This document shows, piece by piece, positions 58,214 to 64,000 of a DNA stretch of 64,000 nucleotides. The notes beneath the pieces are model-generated. The model saw only the letters and a program-made list of their open reading frames with translations. It searched no databases and was not told the origin of the DNA. Position 1 is the first letter of the stretch. The number at the start of each line of letters is the position of its first letter. The DNA is from Diphasiastrum complanatum (Eukaryota; Streptophyta; Lycopodiopsida; Lycopodiales; Lycopodiaceae): the NCBI GenBank assembly GCA_029204225.1, contig CM055096.1, forward strand, positions 58,603,600 through 58,667,599. The letters run 5' to 3'. Both the position numbers and the translations under genes were made by a program.

Positions 58214-59455
58214 CTATGAGAATCTGGGGGACCAAGCCCTCGACATAATCGAACCCACCGTTGAGATCAGAGGATTAAACCAAGCTGTATCTACTACGTT
58301 GTAGAACTCATCCTTCACTACGTTGAAATTCTTACTCTCAATCTCAGATGGGTAATATTGCTTCATAGCATCTTCTAATCCCAAGAATTCGTGCTTGTTG
58401 ATGTGGTCTAGGATCTGAAAAGGCTGAACCTTCTCCGAGAAACTCATTTGCTTCGGAAAAACGTGGTCTATGTTCAAGGGAAAAGTTGGAAGAACATATG
58501 GATAAACATCTTCAAGGCTATTCCGATCATCCCCATTACTGAATGCTGGAAATGCGCTGCTAATGGCACTTTGGGCTGCATTGTGTGTTCCTTCTGTACT
58601 TGTTCTGCTGCAGGTGGATTCTAAAGAATTGGTGGAAATACAGCTTTGCAAGCTGTTCTCTATTCTCTGAAGCATTTCCTCCACTGGAAGCTGATTGCAA
58701 ACGGGCGCACTTTTCATCGTCAATGTTTTATCGGGAAAAACTACATCAGGTTGAAAATCTGACCTTGCTGAATCATCTGACAATGGGACTATAGCAGCTA
58801 GCTGTAGACCCCGAAAGTCTGTAGGTTTTATGGACAACTTTCGTTTCATCCGTGTATTCCAGTAGTTCTTTATGTCATTATCGGTGCGGCCTGGTAGTTG
58901 TGCAGCAATCAAGGACCATCTGGCACCAGTGGCAATCAACGATTTAGAGCAAGCTTTTTCTCGCGAAAATAGCATGTCAGAAAAATCTATTTTCAGGTGA
59001 CACAACCCTAACCAATCCACCAGATAGCTATGGTGGATCGGAGAACAGCTAGGAGCTCAAGCAAAACAAATCATTCACCTGCTTCCGAAGCTAGCATGCA
59101 GTTTGTAAATCAAAGCTTCTTCGTCCTCGGTAAATCCTCCTCGCCTAATCCCAGGTCTCAAGTAGTTGATCCACCGAAGTCTGCAGCTCTTCCCACATCG
59201 CTTTAAACCTGCAAAAAATTTGCACATTTCATATAAGCCCGTGCAATCTCTACTAAACCCTACCTCTTCAGTTAATAAAACTAGATTGCTTAAACTAGCA
59301 ATGAAAAAAAAAACACTACCAGCTTTTATGGGGAGTGTAATCCAATTTCCGCCCGTGCCATTTTGCTCAATAAAAGCTTTAAGTTTGGCATCTTCTTCAG
59401 GTGACCAGGGCCCTCTCTTTACATTAGCTTTGTCGCAACAAGGTGCTCGCCCCAT
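58214..59455 (-). CDS. R2R3-MYB transcription factor, three exons
   Basis: This is the only clearly intact host gene. Exons are 59455-59320, 59208-59079 and 58919-58214, with GT-AG introns of 111 and 159 bases. The spliced frame is 972 bases, giving 323 residues. It starts [21 protein letters not shown]2 has W17, W38 and W58; R3 has F71, W90 and W109, the plant pattern. Intron 1 splits the Gly codon before [12 protein letters not shown] and intron 2 splits the Arg codon before [11 protein letters not shown], the standard positions. The start and TGGNW spacing resemble Arabidopsis subgroup 14 (RAX/MYB36/MYB68-like). The usual bHLH-binding signature in R3 is not evident. The C-terminal 200 residues are acidic and serine-rich, likely regulatory. 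The product is a nuclear DNA-binding regulator. The subgroup is inferred; target process unknown. Confidence 0.95.
58920..59078 (-). other. MYB intron 2
   Basis: 159 bases, GT...AG, splitting the Arg codon before WSLIAAQ, the conserved second R2R3-MYB intron site. Confidence 0.93.
59209..59319 (-). other. MYB intron 1
   Basis: 111 bases, GT...AG, phase 1, at the conserved first R2R3-MYB intron site at the R2 GLKRCGKSC sequence. Confidence 0.93.
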
Positions 59456-60430
59456 AGTGCTAAATGCTCTCTGTCTCTCTCTGAAAGATTCCTCGAGCGC
59501 TATCAACAAAGTAATCTACCAAACGTGGTGTAAGTCAAGGAGTTGTGACTTCAGTAATCTACAAAGACGCTCCAGTTGATAGATCGCAGATTGAATGCAA
59601 GATATGAGCTGAATCCGTATACAGACTAAGCAAACATAAACTCTAATCTTATCAACTTTCATCAACACACCCGTCCCCTATTGTAAGTATGAGTGTATCA
59701 TGCAAACAACAAAAACAGATCATGATCCGATGATGAGCTTAATATGTAGACCTACATCAGCTCACAGAACTGTAAATGAGAGGGTGGTGTTCTTTTTCTA
59801 GCTCAACAGGTAAGTCAAGAGACTATAACTCAGAAATTCCTATGGCACAGGTCAGCTGGAATTGACGGAACCTCTCTCGTAAATTGTGTAAAAAAGTCTC
59901 CTCCCTAGTGCCGCTCTCAAGTATGCAAATATATTTCGCTCTAGCCCGTCTACTATTGGGAACAAGAACTCTATCCAGCTGCTGCAGCATGTGTTTGCAA
60001 CTTATACCCGCATCCACGCGCACATGCACGCACACGCGCTGAGCCTGAGCTATCTATCGATTTGCGATATTAGCTCTTCTACGGAGATCCGGCCCAGATG
60101 GGCACCATCAAAGTACAGCTGCTGCCACGCTCTCCAAGATATATGCATTTTGCATCTAGTTGCTAGAGCTAGTAGAGCAGATCGCAACTGTCTAGCTACA
60201 CGAAGGAAGAGGAGATAGAGAGAGAGAGAGAGAGCGAGAGAAAAGGAAGAAGGAGACAAAGGTAGGAAGGGTGGGGGGTGGCATTGGAGCATAAAACGAG
60301 CCCAGATCCAGATTCCGGTGGCCAAAGCGACGGCCAAAGTTGCCTGCCAAATCTTCAAATGGCAGGGCCAAGTTTAGAGAATACAGATAGGCGGATTTTA
60401 GGTGGCCCTGGGACAGGGAATCCAACACAG
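59456..60430 (-). promoter_or_regulatory. MYB upstream region with GA/CT-rich block
   Basis: This holds the 5' untranslated region and proximal promoter. A GA-rich run on the plus strand (60210-60265), CT-rich on the coding strand, is of a kind often seen near plant leaders and bound by GAGA-binding BPC proteins. An AAATATATTTG on the coding strand near 59927-59937 could act as a TATA element. Neither is proven. No retroelement is recognised here. Confidence 0.4.
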
Positions 60431-61500
60431 GGAGGCAGCCCTTAGCCCAGTATCTTAGCCCATTCCAAGTCCTCCACCAATTGAAATCTTGCCACCCTTA
60501 ATGTAGATTAACCATTGATCGTCTTACACATGGCAACTATGACTCATGGAAAGCATCCAATTAGAGGCCGGGCGAGAATGTACATTGTATAGCACCATGA
60601 AGGCACTTGTAAAACTTTATGTATAGTGAATGATTGGAGTAAAAAATTCTCTTCTGATATTGGTTGGCTGACCAGCAACAGTGAAACGAACTAAGAACCA
60701 ATTTCATATTTTACACAGTAAAACTAGTCTTCTACATTTTATAAACTTTTATATAACTTTTACATGATTAGTGAGCATGGGTTCGTCCTAGGTAAGTTGC
60801 TCTGATAATATGATCAAAGCCAAGAGCAAATGTGTTGTTGGTGGGTGAGAAGGTTGAGCAACAAACCAGTTTTTTAAATGATCTTAAATTGCTTTTTCTT
60901 TTTAAAATTTTGGATCATTGAATTTTTTTGGCTTTGTTGGGATAGCGATAAGTTATGGTGATGATTATTTTGCTAAAACTTAAAGTGTAAAAGTTTCGGC
61001 ATTAAAATGAGCCTTTTGTATTCTTTTCAAATGCAATCTTTGCTTTCATTATTTTTTAACATTTTGAAAGTATGCTCAAGGAAAAGCTTCTTGAAATCGC
61101 CCTCATTTTTTATCTTGTATACAGTATCCTATTAAGTTATTATGTATACTATTGTACAATGTTCATGATAGTTCCAATGGCATTCCAAATTCGAGCACAA
61201 CATGAATGAAAGTCCTTTTGAAGAATTTACCTAGACCAATGCTCGAGAACCTTCTACAATCATGGGATGCATAAGTTTAGCTAAATTTCCATCCAAATGC
61301 AATATGCAGCCATATAACTCTAGAGATCAAAAAGACATAAGGTGAGCTATATCAACTAACCCACACCTTGAGGCCATCCGTAGAGTTCTTTTTTTATGTA
61401 ATGGCCTTTACGCAAAAAGGAACATGGGATGGTTTTGAAGGGCCTTATTTACGCAAAGGAGCGCGACTTTCCTATTGTAGAGATTAATTGTCTTTCATAC
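60431..61500. other. No gene seen
   Basis: AT-rich intergenic sequence upstream of the MYB gene. No coding, repeat or transposon signature was recognised. Confidence 0.5.
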
Positions 61501-61510
61501 AATAAAGTGT

Positions 61511-61598
61511 TTTATAGGCATATTGTCTTTCTACACTATTAAAGAGAAAAGACTTTTATAGGCATAGTGTTTTTCTACGCTATTAAAGAGGAAAGACT
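61511..61598. repeat. 44-bp tandem duplication
   Basis: Two copies (61511, 61555) begin TTTATAGGCATA and end GAAAAGACT or GAAAGACT, with a few differences. Confidence 0.92.
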
Positions 61599-62106
61599 TT
61601 TCTAACTATGATATGGGTAAACCGAACATTACTATGGCATGTGATAATTAGAAACTTAGTCTAGTTGTCACAAGCTTGAAAATACTTTTAAGCTAGCCTT
61701 GGGAGAATTTTCCATCACTTGAATGCATTAAGAAAATAGATGACCTAATGACTTTTTGACTAGGTAAAGCGGATGTTCTTATGAACTTTCCATTTATGTA
61801 AATTGGATGTTCTTCAATCTTAGGCAAGGGTATTCTTGATTGAGTAAATGAAGTGTCTTGATTGAGTAAATGAACTTTCATTGACCTGAGTTGAAACCTT
61901 ACTTGAAAACTATTTTCCTTTTTCCAAGCACAAAGGGTAAACTTTGAGCTATATAGTTCTTTTTATGAGCTTAAATTAGTCTTGTAATCTTTATGATGGG
62001 CTTTATTTGAGGTGCAATTTGGATACATATTTATTTATGGACTTCCACATTCATGTATGATGTCACTTAAGCTTGTAGAAAAATCACCAAACTTCAAGAC
62101 TGTACA
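61599..62106. other. No gene seen
   Basis: AT-rich sequence with a partial duplicate of CTTGATTGAGTAAATGAA near 61835-61875. No coding region is supported. Confidence 0.5.
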
Positions 62107-62226
62107 GTAAAAGGTTGAGTAAATTCATTACTAGTATCATATATTACCAAACTAAAAAATTTAACGGTTAAAGATCGAGTAAATTCATTACTTGTATCAT
62201 ATATTACCAAACTAAAAAATTTAACT
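62107..62226. repeat. 60-bp tandem duplication
   Basis: Two copies with an exact 60-base period share GAGTAAATTCATTACT and TATCATATATTACC, with about five differences. Confidence 0.95.
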
Positions 62227-62699
62227 TTGAAATATACCTAGGTGTGGAAGATTTTTGACATTTGTTTTTGCTTTCTAGTGATCATTTCTAATATAAACAA
62301 CATTTTGTTGACTTGAAAAATATATTTTAGATTTTGGCCTAGCCACACAGCTTGGTCGTTTGGTGCACATGAGGTGCATCAAGTTGCCTCCTCACATTTG
62401 GGCATTATAAAATTTTGAGATTTTAGGCTTTATGTTGGTTTTGCAATTAGTTTATGACGAGACAAATTTGTCAACTTTTGAGTTATTTGTTAGGCAATCC
62501 AAATTTTGACTTTATTACCTCCTAATCTGCCCTACCTCTAGAGTATAGAGTATCCAAATACCCATAAAGGTTTAGAGCCCAATTTTATGACAACAAATTG
62601 GGAACATTTTTTGAATTAGCAAAACTAGTGAAATTGTTAGGGGCAAATACCAAATACCCTTGAATTGCCTCTTTCTAAAATTGGGCTTGCAAGATTTAC

Positions 62700-62950
62700 T
62701 TACGACAGTTGCTCCAGCCTAAGGGCCCTACGCCATGCTCCATGTGCACGGTGCCCTGACACTAGGTCCCACGGCCCAGATCCCAGCCGCAGTAGCAAGA
62801 CTGGTTGACCCCACTCATGCGCCAGCGCCAAATCTGGTGCTTCCTGATGGAGATGCGAACCACAGGTAGCTGCCCATAGGTCCATGTGACCTAAGAACCA
62901 CGGGCATTGACCGCACACGTGGATCGGCCAGGGTGGTGCAAAGTGCAAAG
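62700..62950. other. GC-rich island without recognisable coding
   Basis: Base composition rises sharply here against an AT-rich background. The 82-codon minus-strand frame at 62700-62948 has no recognisable domain and may be fortuitous. It could be a captured genomic piece; nothing identifies it. Confidence 0.3.
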
Positions 62951-63099
62951 CATTGTGCCATTTTGGGGTGAGAGAGCATATATGAGGTTATGGTTGTACG
63001 TGTAAAACTGTTTGGTTTGGAAGATATAGCAGCGAGAATCTATCTTTGATAGTTTTGACCTAGAATCAGAAAAAAAGAATATATCAGTGATATACATGA

Positions 63100-63211
63100 A
63101 CAATAGATCACATGGGTGTGACTTGTTCAAGCCAGCAAGTTACAAGATACATCAAACAATGGATCACATGGGTGTGAGTTGTTCGAGCCAACAAGTTACA
63201 AGATCAAGTAG
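63100..63211. repeat. 56-bp tandem duplication
   Basis: Copies at 63100 and 63156 share ATCACATGGGTGTGA and AACAAGTTACAAGAT or AGCAAGTTACAAGAT. Confidence 0.92.
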
Positions 63212-63290
63212 ATTAAGAAGATATTATCTGCTAGATAGTGTGTAAAAGGGCCAAAAATTTTATCTCTAGTTCATATGTAAGTTATCTCCA

Positions 63291-63390
63291 AGTATACATC
63301 TCTGTGAAAAAGCTCTTGTAGGAGATGATATTTTAGAAGTATACATTTTTGTGGAAAAGCCCGTGTAGGAGATGATATTTTAGAAGTATG
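63291..63390. repeat. 47-bp tandem duplication
   Basis: Copies at 63291 and 63338, and the first bases of a third at 63385, share AGTATACAT and GTAGGAGATGATATTTTAGA. Confidence 0.92.
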
Positions 63391-64000
63391 GCAGGAATCT
63401 AATCATGGGGAAATCTAATCCTCAAAAGATCTAGCATGAGTATCTCACGTTATATTTCAGATTTTTAGATGGTCTATGAGTTTTTTGCCTTAGCTTTTTG
63501 TTACAAACTAGTGCTATAGAATGGGCATGCTTGAGAGGAGCATGGTGGCGATGGTGTGGGGGATTTTTAGTGCATAGGGAGAGCAATGGTGTGAGAACGT
63601 ATTTGTGCATAGTGGGAACAATGGTGGTTACTCAAGTGTGCCAAGGAAAGAGAGTGATCAAAAGTGGGTCCATTCCATAAAACGTTGATCCTATGTGTTA
63701 GGATGTATGTTTTACTAGTACTGAGTATTTGGCCAAGTCATTGTCCTTTAAGATTAATCACATCGAATCTTGAAGACAAGGCAAATATATGTCGTGGCCA
63801 AGAGATTTTTCTACTTCTCTATAAAAATTGCCACATTGTCCAACATGAATCTTCCATGAACAAATTCACTTAGAGACTAGTTAGATGTTCAAAGCAATAT
63901 TGTACGTAACACTAGTGTCCTCCATGTCAAAGAGGAACTCTTAAGAGACTAACCTGCTAAAGGAAAGCAAGTAGAGATGCCTTAAAATAGCATATGTTGG
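63391..64000. other. No gene seen
   Basis: Short open frames at 63498-63680 and 63664-63873 lack recognisable features. The window ends in intergenic sequence. Confidence 0.45.

Noticed and set aside
62700-62948. 82-codon frame rich in Trp, His and Leu
   Set aside because: GC-rich DNA gives long open frames by chance. No motif supports a protein.
61511-63390. CRISPR-like array from repeated short sequences
   Set aside because: These are adjacent two-copy tandem duplications of different sequences without spacers, in plant nuclear DNA.

Overview
This window is nuclear DNA of a land plant, probably one with a large, repeat-rich genome. It is AT-rich. About 55 of the 64 kb is layered LTR-retrotransposon sequence, mostly Ty1/copia with tRNA-iMet primer sites, plus some Ty3/gypsy. 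I see one clearly functional host gene, an R2R3-MYB transcription factor on the minus strand at 58214-59455. Its three exons and two short GT-AG introns lie at the standard plant R2R3-MYB positions. Long CT, GA and GT microsatellites and many two-copy tandem duplications fit the same picture. I cannot name the species. The MYB C-terminus does not point me to a lineage, and I see no rRNA, tRNA or CRISPR.

Layout. 1-2417 plus 8567-8744 is an old, broken copia element (called Z), split by a nearly complete minus-strand copia (A, 2418-8561) that has a TGCCT target-site duplication. 8834-10698 is an unrecognised host pseudogene (W), interrupted by a solo LTR (8927-9409, AGGCC duplication) and cut by copia B (10699-16329). 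16341-17931 is a gypsy fragment (N), cut by a 263-bp LTR with primer site (C). 20043-24180 is a truncated minus-strand copia (D) and 24198-28118 a decayed plus-strand copia (M). Two copies of one unidentified gene fragment lie near 19.9 and 28.2 kb. 29114-30764 is a gypsy LTR holding a copia stub (R).

32520-38950 is the best element: a complete copia (E) with 655-bp LTRs, a GTCAA duplication, a primer site and one uninterrupted 1317-residue gag-pol polyprotein. E sits inside an older copia (F). It is followed by a gypsy LTR with a tRNA-Asp-type primer site (Q, 39813-40591), then copia relatives H (42742-45603), K (45604-47882) and J (52817-55988). Between H/K and J lie a TA-flanked inverted-repeat element (48451-48822), another LTR (O) and a degenerate tandem array.

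The most interesting pattern is that F, H, K and J share a non-canonical segment directly after the integrase linker, where autonomous E has reverse transcriptase. H also carries about 1 kb of protein-like sequence that is neither gag nor pol. These look like non-autonomous relatives that could be mobilised by proteins of an E-type element. That is inference from shared structure. A second pattern is a palindrome around the G-box core CACGTG that recurs in LTRs of several otherwise divergent families.
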